From assembly GCF_002215035.1 (NCBI RefSeq), contig NZ_NKFP01000004.1:1117726-1181725 (forward strand): a stretch of 64,000 nt of DNA, in the 5' to 3' direction. Position numbers and translations under genes: made by a program. The notes beneath the pieces are model-generated. The model saw nothing but the letters and a program-made list of their open reading frames with translations. It searched no databases and was not told the DNA's origin. Positions 7,704 through 16,772 of the stretch are shown piece after piece. Position 1 is the stretch's first letter; each line of letters starts with the position of its first letter. The DNA comes from Leptolyngbya ohadii IS1. Lineage in GTDB: Bacteria; Cyanobacteriota; Cyanobacteriia; Elainellales; Elainellaceae.

Positions 7704-7724
7704 TGGGGTGGGCATCTTGCCCGC
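7704..7724. repeat. Dispersed intergenic repeat (GGTGGGCATCTTGCCCGCC family), copy 3
   Basis: TGGGGTGGGCATCTTGCCCG matches the copies at 1485 and, inverted, 5444. Confidence 0.75.
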
Positions 7725-7861
7725 TCTTTTCGTTTTTTTCAGTCAATGAGTCAATCGATGTGAAAGCGACTGTGCTGGGCAGTGAGGGCACTCCACAGGA
7801 ACCTTAAAAAGCACAGGTTATACTGTAGGCAATGGCAGGTTGTTCAAGAGGAACAAAAGCA

Positions 7862-8458
7862 GTGACATACTCGATTCGTTGTCGTTGTGGCAAGCTTCAG
7901 GGCACATTCAACAGCGATCGAGAAGTCAACAGATGCGTGTGCTACTGTGCGGATTGTCAAGCCTTCGCCCGCTTTCTACAGCGTGAACACGAAATTCTGG
8001 ATGAAATGGGAGGGACTCGCATCGTTCAGACGATTCCTGCCAATATCACGATCACTGAAGGTATTGAAAATCTGAGCTGTATGCGCCTTACGGCGAATGG
8101 GCTGCTCCGCTGGTATACCAGGTGTTGTAATACTCCGATCGGGAATACGCTGCCAACCCTCAACCCCTCTTTTGTGGGGTTAATCCAAAATTGCTTGAGT
8201 GCAGATCCCACTTCGCTAGACAAGGCGCTTGGTTCTATCCGAATGGTCGTTCACACCCAGTCTGCGATTGGGGAAAACAAGCCTCAATCAACAGGAGTTC
8301 TACCGGGCACTTTGCGCGTGTTTGGCATGATGCTGAAAGCACGTTTAGATGGCAGATACAAACAAACTCCATTCTTTGCTGTCGAATCCGGGACTCCCAT
8401 CGTTACCCCAAAGGTGCTCAACGCTGAGGAACTGAAGCAAGTCAAAAATGCGGTATAA
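7862..8458 (+). CDS. DUF6151-type protein (GFA-like cysteine motifs)
   Basis: The N-terminal IRCRCGKLQG and VCYCADCQAFARFL motifs resemble the zinc-binding part of glutathione-dependent formaldehyde-activating (GFA)-like proteins, and the whole fits what I know as DUF6151. A second cysteine group (RWYTRCCNTPIGNT) follows near residue 95. No activity is established. A GTG at 7862 has AGAGGA 8 bases upstream. An upstream in-frame ATG at 7832 lies only 7 bases after a TATACT -10-like box (7820), so GTG is preferred. Confidence 0.7.
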   Translation: MTYSIRCRCGKLQGTFNSDREVNRCVCYCADCQAFARFLQREHEILDEMGGTRIVQTIPANITITEGIENLSCMRLTANGLLRWYTRCCNTPIGNTLPTLNPSFVGLIQNCLSADPTSLDKALGSIRMVVHTQSAIGENKPQSTGVLPGTLRVFGMMLKARLDGRYKQTPFFAVESGTPIVTPKVLNAEELKQVKNAV

Positions 8459-8643
8459 GAATTCGCCGCCCCCTCACTCCTTCACTCCTTCATCCCTACT
8501 CCCTGCTTCCCCATCGACTCATTCACTTATCGAGCCGTCTACCCCCAAGCCCCCCAAAAAACCTACGGTTATCCTCCCTCCCCCTCTCCCCAGCCGATCG
8601 ATACATTAGTAATACATAGATCTTCATAGAGCGAGGTGCTGCG
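8459..8643. other. Intergenic C/T-rich tract upstream of clpC
   Basis: The first about 120 bases are polypyrimidine (CCCTCACTCCTTCACTCCTT and similar). This low-complexity sequence type also occurs near 5510, 24475, 62870 and, inverted, 63430. No gene is seen here. A short reading frame follows at 8644, then about 180 bases of leader before clpC without an obvious motif. Confidence 0.5.
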
Positions 8644-8751
8644 ATGTCGATACTATTCGCCCTTTCGTTTATGGGCTGTGTCAGCGCAGCTTTAGTGGTT
8701 GTACAGCACCATTTTCTGAAAGACCTCACCGAGCCTGTCTCCGATCGTTGA
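8644..8751 (+). CDS. Possible 35-residue single-helix membrane peptide
   Basis: ATG at 8644 follows GAGCGAGGTGCTGCG. The peptide (MSILFALSFMGCVSAALVVV then QHHFLKDLTEPVSDR) looks like one membrane helix with a short polar end. It is not one of the small photosystem or cytochrome b6f subunits I know. It could be a real small gene or chance. Confidence 0.35.
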   Translation: MSILFALSFMGCVSAALVVVQHHFLKDLTEPVSDR

Positions 8752-8929
8752 TAGCGGGCATTGAGGCTTTTCTCTGATTCTGATTCCTGGTTCTGAGCTG
8801 TGGTGCAGCCGTCTGTTGATTCGATTCATGCTTTGACTCCGTTTCGGTGCAGTTCAGAACCCTATCCCCTTTGAAACTTTTGTTCCGTTCCCTTATTTAG
8901 TCGCCATTCCATTCAGGAACCCCCTCAAG

Positions 8930-11398
8930 ATGTTTGAGTATTTCACTGAAAAATCGATCGCCGTGGTCATGGCTGCCCAGGAAGAAGCGCGTCGGCTGGG
9001 TCATGCTCACGTAGGTACAGAGCAGATTTTGCTGGGTCTCATTCGCGTTGAAGGTACGGCAGTGTTTAAGCTGCTGACAGACTTGGGCATTACGCTGGAC
9101 GCGGCTCGGCGCGAAGTTGCCAAGATTGTTGGACGGGGTTCTGGCTTCGTCCCGGTCAATATTCCTTTTACTCCTAAATCCAAGCGCATTTTTGAGCTGG
9201 CATTTGAGCAAGCCCGTCAGCTTGATACGCCCTACATTGCGCCGGAGCATATCCTGCTGGCGCTGATTCAGGACGGCGATAACGTTGCCAATAAAGTCCT
9301 GGAAGCGATGGGTGTGGATACCGTTTCTGCTAGAGTGCAACTTCTTCAGGCATTGAGCGAAGTTGACACTGCGGCTGCGGGTGCACGCCGTCGTCCGGCT
9401 GCGGGTGGTTCAGCTAAAACTGGCAAGATGTTGAGCGAGTTTGGTCGGAATCTCACGGAGTTCGCCAGAGAAGGCAAGCTTGACCCGATGGTAGGTCGAT
9501 CGCCCGAACTGGAGCGTGTGGTTCAGATTCTCGGTCGCCGCACCAAGAATAATCCGGTGCTGATCGGGGAACCCGGTGTGGGTAAAACTGCGATCGCCGA
9601 AGGACTGGCACAGCGCATCGTAGACGGTCAGGTTCCCGACCTGCTGCTAGACAAAGAAATCATTTCCCTCGACATGGGCAGTCTGCTAGCAGGCACAAAG
9701 CTCCGGGGTGACTTTGAGGAGCGCATTACAGGCATTATTCGGGAAGTCCGCGAGTCGCAGAATATCATTCTCGTCATTGATGAGATTCATACCCTGGTGG
9801 GTGCGGGTGGAGCGGAAGGCGGCACGGATGCTGCCAATATGCTGAAGCCTGCCCTGGCAAGAGGAGAGTTTCAGGTAATTGGGGCGACCACGCTGGACGA
9901 ATACCGCAAGCACATCGAGCGCGATGCTGCCCTGGAACGCCGCTTCCAGCCCGTGATGGTGGGTGAGCCTTCCGTTGAAGAAACGATCGCCATTCTGCGC
10001 GGACTCCGCGATCGCTACGAGCAGCACCACAATCTCACGATTTCCGACGAAGCAGTAGATGCCGCTGCCAAGCTGTCCGATCGCTACATCACCGATCGCT
10101 TCTTGCCCGATAAGGCGATCGATCTGATTGACGAAGCCGGATCGATGGTGCGCTTCCGCAATGGCAAAACTTCTCCGACGAAAGAGCTGAAGCGTGAGCT
10201 AAGGGAAGTCACAGCCGAGAAAGATGCCGCTGTAAAGGAGCAGGACTTCGACAAAGCCGGACTGTTGCGCGATCGGGAGCTGGAGCTAGAGAAGCAGATC
10301 CAGACCCTCAAGAATGGGGGTTCCATCTCTGAAGCCGATCGTCCTGTTGTATCCGCTGAGGATATTGCTCAGGTCGTGGCTTCCTGGACGAGCATCCCCG
10401 TGAGCAAGCTGACGGAATCCGAGTCGATTATGCTGCTGCACCTAGAGGATGTCCTGCATGAGCGGGTGATCGGTCAGGAGGATGCGGTGAAGGCGGTTTC
10501 CCGTGCGGTGCGTCGTTCTCGCGTGGGCATCAGTGACCCGAATCGTCCGATCGCCAGTCTGCTGTTCTCCGGTCCGACGGGCGTGGGTAAGACCGAGTTG
10601 GCAAAAGCCCTTGCCGTTGCAGTCTTTGGTTCCGAAGAAGCCATGATTCGCCTCGATATGTCTGAATTCATGGAGTCGCACACGGTGTCCAAGCTGATCG
10701 GTTCGCCTCCGGGCTACGTGGGCTACGACGAAGGCGGTCAGTTGACCGAGGCAGTGCGCCGCAAGCCCTACACCGTGATTCTGATGGATGAGGTCGAGAA
10801 AGCGCATCCCGATGTCTTTAATACGCTGCTTCAGCTATTAGAGGACGGTCGCCTTACCGATTCTCAGGGTCGCACGGTCAGCTTTAAGAATACGGTCGTG
10901 ATTATGACCTCGAACATTGGCTCGAAGGCGATCGAAAAGGGCGGTGGCAGTCTGGGCTTCTCGACGGCAGAAGATACCGCTGCGGCACAGTACAGCCAGA
11001 TTCGCTCCCGCGTCATGGACGACATGAAGGCTTACTTCCGTCCCGAACTGCTGAACCGGATCGATGAGATTATCGTCTTCCGTCAGCTCAACCGCGAGGA
11101 AGTCACTCAGATTGCCGACCTGATGATCCAGGAAGTTGCCAATCGCCTGCAAGAGCAGAATCTCGGTCTGGAAGTCACGCCTGCCTTTAAGGAGCGTCTG
11201 ATCGCCGAGGGCTTCAACCCCACCTACGGGGCACGTCCTTTGCGTCGTGCGATCGCCCGTCTGTTAGAGGATTATCTGGCAGAAGCGATGCTGTCCGGTG
11301 CGGTGCGAGATGGCGATACTGCCCTTGCCGATATCGATGATGACGGTCAGATCCAGATTCATCGTGAGGAGAAAGCCAGCTTTGCGCCGATCGCGTAA
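8930..11398 (+). CDS. clpC: ATP-dependent Clp protease ATP-binding subunit ClpC
   Basis: An 822-residue HSP100 chaperone that unfolds proteins and feeds them to the ClpP/ClpR protease. In order: a double Clp-N domain ([20 protein letters not shown], residues 1-150), the first AAA+ module with Walker A GEPGVGKT and [11 protein letters not shown], a UVR-containing middle domain ([20 protein letters not shown]), the second AAA+ module with [14 protein letters not shown], and a C-terminal D2-small domain. Length and domains are those of cyanobacterial and chloroplast ClpC. It is a single transcription unit ending at a strong terminator. Confidence 0.97.
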   Translation: MFEYFTEKSIAVVMAAQEEARRLGHAHVGTEQILLGLIRVEGTAVFKLLTDLGITLDAARREVAKIVGRGSGFVPVNIPFTPKSKRIFELAFEQARQLDTPYIAPEHILLALIQDGDNVANKVLEAMGVDTVSARVQLLQALSEVDTAAAGARRRPAAGGSAKTGKMLSEFGRNLTEFAREGKLDPMVGRSPELERVVQILGRRTKNNPVLIGEPGVGKTAIAEGLAQRIVDGQVPDLLLDKEIISLDMGSLLAGTKLRGDFEERITGIIREVRESQNIILVIDEIHTLVGAGGAEGGTDAANMLKPALARGEFQVIGATTLDEYRKHIERDAALERRFQPVMVGEPSVEETIAILRGLRDRYEQHHNLTISDEAVDAAAKLSDRYITDRFLPDKAIDLIDEAGSMVRFRNGKTSPTKELKRELREVTAEKDAAVKEQDFDKAGLLRDRELELEKQIQTLKNGGSISEADRPVVSAEDIAQVVASWTSIPVSKLTESESIMLLHLEDVLHERVIGQEDAVKAVSRAVRRSRVGISDPNRPIASLLFSGPTGVGKTELAKALAVAVFGSEEAMIRLDMSEFMESHTVSKLIGSPPGYVGYDEGGQLTEAVRRKPYTVILMDEVEKAHPDVFNTLLQLLEDGRLTDSQGRTVSFKNTVVIMTSNIGSKAIEKGGGSLGFSTAEDTAAAQYSQIRSRVMDDMKAYFRPELLNRIDEIIVFRQLNREEVTQIADLMIQEVANRLQEQNLGLEVTPAFKERLIAEGFNPTYGARPLRRAIARLLEDYLAEAMLSGAVRDGDTALADIDDDGQIQIHREEKASFAPIA

Positions 11399-11442
11399 TT
11401 GCGGTTCAGGTAAGCGAGTTTAGTAGCACGAGAGTAGACACT

Positions 11443-11466
11443 GGGGGCTTTGCCCCCTTTTTTTGT
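11443..11466 (+). terminator. Intrinsic terminator after clpC
   Basis: GGGGGC-TTT-GCCCCC stem-loop followed by a run of eight or more T residues, 45 bases after the clpC stop. Confidence 0.9.
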
Positions 11467-11543
11467 TGCTTCACCTGCTAATCCGCACCACCTTGCTAAA
11501 ATGTCGGACAAGCCAGCTCAAACAGTACACCTGAGGCTTACCC

Positions 11544-11756
11544 ATGCAGATTACCCTTGACATTCCTGATGTGCTAGGTCAGCGATTAGAGGCATATCTA
11601 GAGAGCCATCCGAATGAGACGGTTTTTAGCTTAATTGAGCAATTGCTGGAAATTAAGCTGATGCCGAAGGATAGCTCTCAGCTTCTGACATTGGCTGGAA
11701 TTGTCGATGAGGCTCCTCTGAATGCTCGCGATCGGGCTGAGGATGAAGTGGCTTGA
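11544..11756 (+). CDS. Putative VapB-like antitoxin
   Basis: A 70-residue acidic protein (MQITLDIPDVLGQRLEAYLE; tail NARDRAEDEVA). Its stop overlaps the start of a PIN-domain gene, the usual arrangement of type II toxin-antitoxin pairs. The N-terminal strand and helices could form a ribbon-helix-helix dimer, but the DNA-binding motif is not diagnostic. The role is inferred mainly from position. Confidence 0.65.
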   Translation: MQITLDIPDVLGQRLEAYLESHPNETVFSLIEQLLEIKLMPKDSSQLLTLAGIVDEAPLNARDRAEDEVA

Positions 11757-12166
11757 GTCGACTAATCCTCGATGCTGGACCCCTAATTGCTCTATTTCAC
11801 AACAAAGACGTTGACCATGAGCAATGCCTTAGAGGGTTTACCCAACTTAGTCAAGCTAGTACCAGTCTGCTTGTTCCGACTTCGATCGTCTATGAAGTCT
11901 ACAAGTGGCTCTTGCAACGAACCAACCCAAGTAAGGCAAAACAAGCACTCCAGATTATGGAGGAAAGCCTTCATTTTCTGATGCTGAATCAAGATGAATT
12001 TCAGGGGTTGTGCAACACAGTGCAGAAATTGTCGGGATGGCAGGGAACTTTAGAAGATCTGACGGTAATTGAAACTGCTTTACGTTATCGCTGTCCTGTC
12101 TGGACTTTGAACTATCGGGATTTTGCCGCATTCAGCCAGCTAGAGTTCTGGAATCCTGAAGGATAA
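11753..12166 (+). CDS. PIN-domain toxin, VapC-like ribonuclease
   Basis: The 137-residue protein has the PIN acidic set: D7 (LILDAGPLIALF), E48 (SIVYEVYKWL), D102 (TLEDLTVIETAL) and D123 (NYRDF). These residues hold Mg2+/Mn2+ in VapC ribonucleases, which cut tRNA or rRNA. The TTG start at 11753 overlaps the antitoxin stop in TTGA, which suggests coupled translation. The pair stands between the clpC terminator and a gene-poor stretch, as for a mobile module. The RNA target is unknown. Confidence 0.8.
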   Translation: MSRLILDAGPLIALFHNKDVDHEQCLRGFTQLSQASTSLLVPTSIVYEVYKWLLQRTNPSKAKQALQIMEESLHFLMLNQDEFQGLCNTVQKLSGWQGTLEDLTVIETALRYRCPVWTLNYRDFAAFSQLEFWNPEG

Positions 12167-12445
12167 AACACTACCCAGTGAGTATTTCTACTCTACGTTC
12201 TGGAATTGGCAGATCAGGAGAGTTTAATTAACATTTTGTGACGAATAATGATTTAAAAGTTGCGCTAGCTCACACATCTTCGTTTTAGGATGCGATAGGG
12301 TAACTATCAGGATGCGATCGAGTGCATTCTTTTGGGCATTCTTTCAGGAACAGTGCCAGAGTAGTCACTGGCTCGGTTGTCAGTCCTGGATGACACCCAC
12401 TCTACGGCTCCTGTTCTCCTTGCCCCCCTATGCAAAGAAAACGCC

Positions 12446-13339
12446 ATGTTTAACGCCACAGAACTGCTGATCGATCATTTCGTTTCCCAGCTGAAAGAAG
12501 GCTATCGCCGAACCTACGGCGGCTGGAAGCATGACTACGAAGATATCATCGGCTGGGTTGGGGCAATGGCGCTAGAAAATATTGCCAACAGCGATGCGCT
12601 TTACCACAACGTCGAGCATACAATTCTCGTGACGCTGGTCGGACAGGAAATTCTGCGCGGACGGCACATTCGAGAAGGCGGCGTTTCCTGCGAGGACTGG
12701 CTGCACTTCATTATCTCGCTGGTCTGCCATGACATTGGCTATGTCAAAGGGGTTTGTCGGCAGGATCGAGACGGCTGGTATGCCACCGGAAAGGATGGTG
12801 AAATGGTGCATCTATCCGCTGGCTCCTCCGATGCGGCACTCACGCCTTACCATGTCGATCGCGCCAAGCTGTTCATTGATGAGCGATTTGGCGGGCATAG
12901 TCTGATCGACGCAGAGCGGGTAAAGCAGAATATTGAACTCACTCGATTCCCAGTGCCCAAAGCGGAAGACCACCAGGACACCCTCAACTATCCCGGCTTA
13001 ATTCGTGCCTCCGATCTGATTGGGCAGTTGAGCGATCCGCGCTACCTGAAGAAGATTGGCGCTCTGTACTACGAATTTGAGGAGACGGGGGTGAACAAAT
13101 CCCTGGGCTATCGGCATCCGGGCGACCTGCGGAAGAACTATCCCAAGTTCTACTGGAACGGCGTTTATCCCTACGTTAAGGAGGGCTTACGCTACCTGGA
13201 ACTGACCCAGCAGGGCAAACAGATTATTGCTAACCTCTACTCAAATGTGTTTGTCGTAGAACACGAACCCGTTGAAGTGGAATTTGGAGACGCCCAGGAA
13301 CAGCGGGAAGCCGTTTCTCCTTCACTGCAATCGGCTTAA
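12446..13339 (+). CDS. HD-domain metalloprotein (Npun_R2479-type), putative phosphohydrolase
   Basis: Metal-binding HD-type motifs are seen: YHNVEHTILVTLVGQEIL near residue 55 and SLVCHDIGYVKG near residue 95. A further DLIGQLSDPRYLKK stretch also resembles HD proteins. The general activity of the superfamily is hydrolysis of phosphomono- or phosphodiesters, often nucleotides. The substrate here is unknown, but the family is widespread in cyanobacteria. A longer frame from TTG at 12377 exists. ATG 12446 (MFNATELLIDHFVSQLK) is preferred because the added residues look like noncoding sequence. Confidence 0.8.
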   Translation: MFNATELLIDHFVSQLKEGYRRTYGGWKHDYEDIIGWVGAMALENIANSDALYHNVEHTILVTLVGQEILRGRHIREGGVSCEDWLHFIISLVCHDIGYVKGVCRQDRDGWYATGKDGEMVHLSAGSSDAALTPYHVDRAKLFIDERFGGHSLIDAERVKQNIELTRFPVPKAEDHQDTLNYPGLIRASDLIGQLSDPRYLKKIGALYYEFEETGVNKSLGYRHPGDLRKNYPKFYWNGVYPYVKEGLRYLELTQQGKQIIANLYSNVFVVEHEPVEVEFGDAQEQREAVSPSLQSA

Positions 13340-13373
13340 ATTCTTGTTAATAAATTCTGGGCGTTTTGGATTC

Positions 13374-13409
13374 GCCCCCTTAACCCCCCAATTCTGGGGG
13401 GAATTTGAA
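13374..13409. repeat. Dispersed hairpin repeat (CCCCCTTAACCCCCCAATTC family), copy 1
   Basis: A CCCCCC-AATTCT-GGGGGG hairpin follows GCCCCCTTAA. The same unit recurs inverted at 57579-57613. It lies between convergent genes and might also stop transcription. Confidence 0.75.
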
Positions 13410-13424
13410 CTTCGCTAGGCTGAA

Positions 13425-14267
13425 CTACTGCCCCAAGTAAGCTTCCAGCACCTTTGGATCGCGCTGCACCACAGCGGGCGTCCCTTCCGCCAGATTGCGT
13501 CCCTCTGCCAGTACCCAGACTCGATCGCACAGAGACATAATCATGTCCATATTGTGTTCGATCACCAGGAAGGTCATGCCCTGCTGATTCCAGTAGCGGA
13601 TATAGTCGCAGATCTGGTTAATCAGGGTAGGGTTGACTCCGGCGGCAGGCTCGTCCAGCAGGATCATTTTGGGGCGAACCATCATGGCGCGGGCGATTTC
13701 TAGCAGTTTGCGCTGTCCCCCGGAAAGCGATCCGGCATAGGACTGTGCCATGTGCGATAGACCCACTGAGGTAAGAATTTCGCTGGCGTATTCCCGCTGC
13801 GATCGTTCCTCTTTTGCCGTTTGACCGGGACGAAACCAGACATTCCAGAAATTCTCTCCGGTCTGTTGCTGTGCTGCTAGCAGCATATTTTCCATGACGG
13901 ACAAGCGAGACAGCACGCGGGCAACCTGGAAGGTACGAACTAAACCCTGCTGAGCGATCTGGTGGGGCGGGAGCTGATGAATCTGGGAGCCGTCGAACAA
14001 AACCTGTCCCTGATCGGGACGGATAAAGTTAGATAGAAGATTAAATAGCGTCGTTTTGCCTGCCCCGTTGGGACCAATCAGCCCCGTGATGCTGCCGGGA
14101 AGCACCTCGATCGTCGCATCATCCACCGCTCGAATGCCGCCAAAATTTTTTGAGAGTCCGTTTGCCGCTAAGAGGGGTGGAGCGATCGTGCCCGTTTGTC
14201 CTCCCATTTGTCCCCGCGAAGGCTCTGCGTACTGCCCAGAAGAATTATCGGAGAAATTATCGACCAA
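13425..14267 (-). CDS. ABC transporter ATPase, branched-chain/neutral amino acid type (LivG/NatA-like)
   Basis: The 280-residue ATPase shows Walker A GLIGPNGAGKTTLFNLL, signature SLSGGQRKLLEIARAMM, Walker B KMILLDEPAAGVNP and the LivG-specific tail (GTPAVVQRDPKVLEAYLGQ). It would power amino-acid uptake together with the permease gene just upstream on the same strand (11-bp overlap). In Synechocystis the related system is called NatABCDE. The second permease, second ATPase and binding protein are not in the window. Confidence 0.88.
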   Translation of the reverse strand: MVDNFSDNSSGQYAEPSRGQMGGQTGTIAPPLLAANGLSKNFGGIRAVDDATIEVLPGSITGLIGPNGAGKTTLFNLLSNFIRPDQGQVLFDGSQIHQLPPHQIAQQGLVRTFQVARVLSRLSVMENMLLAAQQQTGENFWNVWFRPGQTAKEERSQREYASEILTSVGLSHMAQSYAGSLSGGQRKLLEIARAMMVRPKMILLDEPAAGVNPTLINQICDYIRYWNQQGMTFLVIEHNMDMIMSLCDRVWVLAEGRNLAEGTPAVVQRDPKVLEAYLGQ

Positions 14268-15570
14268 GGGTAAGCTCCTCCTTTTTGCCCAAAATACCTT
14301 GCGGTCGCCAGATCATTAGCACCATCAGCAAAAGTCCGATTAGCATCACGCGAAACGCGCCCAGCCTTGCATCATCCAGCGGCACAATGTCCTCCAGAAT
14401 AAAGCGCGTCACCGTCTGGTATGCCCAGAAGATCGCCGAACCCAAAATGGGACCCGCCCCCGTTCCCGCCCCGCCCAGCACCACCATCGTCCAGGCATTG
14501 AACGTCACGAGCGGCTGGAAGTTATCGGGATACACGGTGGTTAGCTGCCAGGCATACATCGCGCCAGAGATTCCGGCGATCGCCCCGCCCAGCATCAGGG
14601 ATTGCAGCTTATACCAGAAGACATTCTTACCCAGTGCCTTTGCCACTTCCTCGTCTTCCCGAATTGCCTTCAGGATTCTGCCCCAGGGAGATTGCGCTAG
14701 CCGCTCCAGCGCCCAGTAGAGCAACGCCACAATCAGCACCGAGACGAACATCAGCCCATTCTTCGGCGGATTGCTGCTGTAGTCGTAAAGCGATCGCACG
14801 GCGTAGCTGGATACCCATAGCCCCAGGATTGCCAGAATTACCGTCATCACGATGGTTAAACCGTTTGTCCAGGCAGGGAAGCGACCGGACATTTTACCCG
14901 CCAGCCAGGCGTAGAGAGCAATAATGCCAGCCAGTCCCAGGAGCAAGCCCATCCCCAGCACAAGGGGCGGTAGGGCGTTGGAGAATTTTAACTGACGGGC
15001 AATCATGCCAGTGCCATAGAGCAACAGCCCCAGGGAAGTAATGTAGCCCAGTGCAGCGGTCGAACTGCTGACCAGCGCCGACTGAGGAATGGTTTTAACC
15101 TGCTGCCGCAGCCACTTCCAGCCCTGCCAGTAGCCCAGAGCAATCACGCCCCCAAAGATTGCCACCATTAGCACCCGCACGGGCAAACTGGGATTAATTC
15201 CCGCCAACGGCAGCGGAAACCGCTGAATGCCAAATGTACCGCGTGTCAGCCAATCCTCATTGACCGCCACCAGCCGAATCATCTCCGATACGCCGATCGT
15301 CACGATCGCCAGGTAGTCCGTTCGCAGCCGCAGGGTTGAGAAACCAATCAGCAGTCCGAGCAGAGCCGCGATCGCCGCCCCCACCAGAGCTGCCAGCCAG
15401 AGGGGAACGCCTTGAAGGGACAGCAGCACCGTTGTATAGGCACCGATCGTCATAAAGGCAACGTGACCAAAGTTAATCAGTCCGGTGTAGCCCCACTGCA
15501 AATTCAGCCCCATGCTAAAGACGGCAAAAACCGCAGTAAAAATAATCAGGGAAACGATGAATCCTTGCAT
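14257..15570 (-). CDS. ABC transporter permease, branched-chain/neutral amino acid type (LivM/NatC-like)
   Basis: A very hydrophobic 437-residue permease with the LivM signatures NLQWGYTGLINFGHVAFMTI near the start and GRILKAIREDEEVAKALGKN in the last third (the coupling loop to the ATPase). It is longer than usual LivM (about 300-370). About 130 extra residues with several helices lie between the conserved halves (about residues 140-270). It overlaps the ATPase gene, so the two form an operon. Confidence 0.87.
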   Translation of the reverse strand: MQGFIVSLIIFTAVFAVFSMGLNLQWGYTGLINFGHVAFMTIGAYTTVLLSLQGVPLWLAALVGAAIAALLGLLIGFSTLRLRTDYLAIVTIGVSEMIRLVAVNEDWLTRGTFGIQRFPLPLAGINPSLPVRVLMVAIFGGVIALGYWQGWKWLRQQVKTIPQSALVSSSTAALGYITSLGLLLYGTGMIARQLKFSNALPPLVLGMGLLLGLAGIIALYAWLAGKMSGRFPAWTNGLTIVMTVILAILGLWVSSYAVRSLYDYSSNPPKNGLMFVSVLIVALLYWALERLAQSPWGRILKAIREDEEVAKALGKNVFWYKLQSLMLGGAIAGISGAMYAWQLTTVYPDNFQPLVTFNAWTMVVLGGAGTGAGPILGSAIFWAYQTVTRFILEDIVPLDDARLGAFRVMLIGLLLMVLMIWRPQGILGKKEELTLGR

Positions 15571-15694
15571 AGAACCCGCAAGACGCGCCTAAAAGTCTTG
15601 ATTTTAAAGCAAATGCCCGGAAGTTGACTGACCTGAAGGCGATCCCCGTAATTCTCTGTAATATGTGTAATTAAGTAGATTCACAAAGAGAACG

Positions 15695-16276
15695 ATGGCA
15701 CTCACCGCATCCACCATGCTTCCCCTAGGGACGATCGCTCCGGATTTTGCCCTAACCGATGTTGTATCCGGCGAGACGATTACGCTGGAAACCTTTCGCG
15801 GCAAGCAGGCTTTGCTGGTGATGTTTATTTGCCGTCACTGTCCCTTTGTGAAGCACGTCCAATCGGAACTGGCAAGGCTGGGGCGAGATTATACCGCGCG
15901 GAATATGGGCATCCTGGCAATCAGCGCTAACGATGCGGCAAACTATCCGGACGACGCGCCCGATCGCTTGAAACAGATGGCAGAAGAGCTAGGGTTTACC
16001 TTTCCGCTCTGCTATGACGAAACGCAGCAGGTTGCTCAGGCATACACCGCCGCCTGTACCCCGGATTTCTTTTTGTTCGATCGCGACTTCAAGCTGGTGT
16101 ATCGCGGACAGCTGGACGACAGCCGCCCCAGCAATGGCTTACCCGTGAACGGAAAGGATCTGCGAGGCGCGATCGATGCGGTGCTGGCAAATCAGCCGAT
16201 CGATGCGGAACAAAAGCCAAGTATTGGCTGCAATATCAAATGGAAGGCAGGGAACACACCCGCCTATTTTGGTTAG
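15695..16276 (+). CDS. Thioredoxin-like/AhpC-TSA family protein
   Basis: The 193-residue thioredoxin fold carries a CxxC redox site in FICRHCPFVKHV, which follows LPLGTIAPDFALTDVVSG, the redoxin N-terminus. CTPDFFLFDRDFKLVYRGQL marks the cis-proline side. It is likely a cytoplasmic disulfide reductase or peroxidase-like protein. Family members are common in cyanobacteria, but I know of no specific substrate. It is divergent from the transporter genes. Confidence 0.82.
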   Translation: MALTASTMLPLGTIAPDFALTDVVSGETITLETFRGKQALLVMFICRHCPFVKHVQSELARLGRDYTARNMGILAISANDAANYPDDAPDRLKQMAEELGFTFPLCYDETQQVAQAYTAACTPDFFLFDRDFKLVYRGQLDDSRPSNGLPVNGKDLRGAIDAVLANQPIDAEQKPSIGCNIKWKAGNTPAYFG

Positions 16277-16772
16277 GCATTTTTTAAACAAAATGGGAAC
16301 TTTGCACTGAGAAAGCGGTCTGGATGTGGGAGCGAGAGATTCGCTTGCCCAAATTCTAGATGCTAACTTCTGGTGCTAATTCCTGGTGCTAATTCCTGGT
16401 GCTTAGCAGATGTCTAAAGAGTATCAGATTGAAAAGTACCAAAAATTCTGCCCGTTCCCATTTTTGTTTGCCGATTTCTCAAAGCAAGGGAAACTTCCGC
16501 TTCCTACTTCTGATTCATTCTCCTCAGAATGGGGGATTAGAGAGGCAATTCATAGGCAATAGCTGCTTAAACGGGTTTTAGGTTAGCATTCAGATTTGGT
16601 GCTCAAATCCTGCTGTTTTTCCATCGAAAGTTTGTCTATTGGAAAGTCATTTTTTCTTGTACTCGATCGACTGCGTTTCAATTTTTGAATCCGTTCTCTA
16701 AAGTCTTTTCACAGTCATCTAATCTCATAATCTAACCTCTACAAATCGATTCACGTTTGAGGAGTCAGTCTT
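16277..16772. other. Gene-free stretch with a short tandem repeat
   Basis: At 16361-16404 three units related to TTCCTGGTGCTAA follow each other (13 bp). The rest is T-rich leader for the RTX gene. No reading frame with coding character is seen. Confidence 0.5.
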
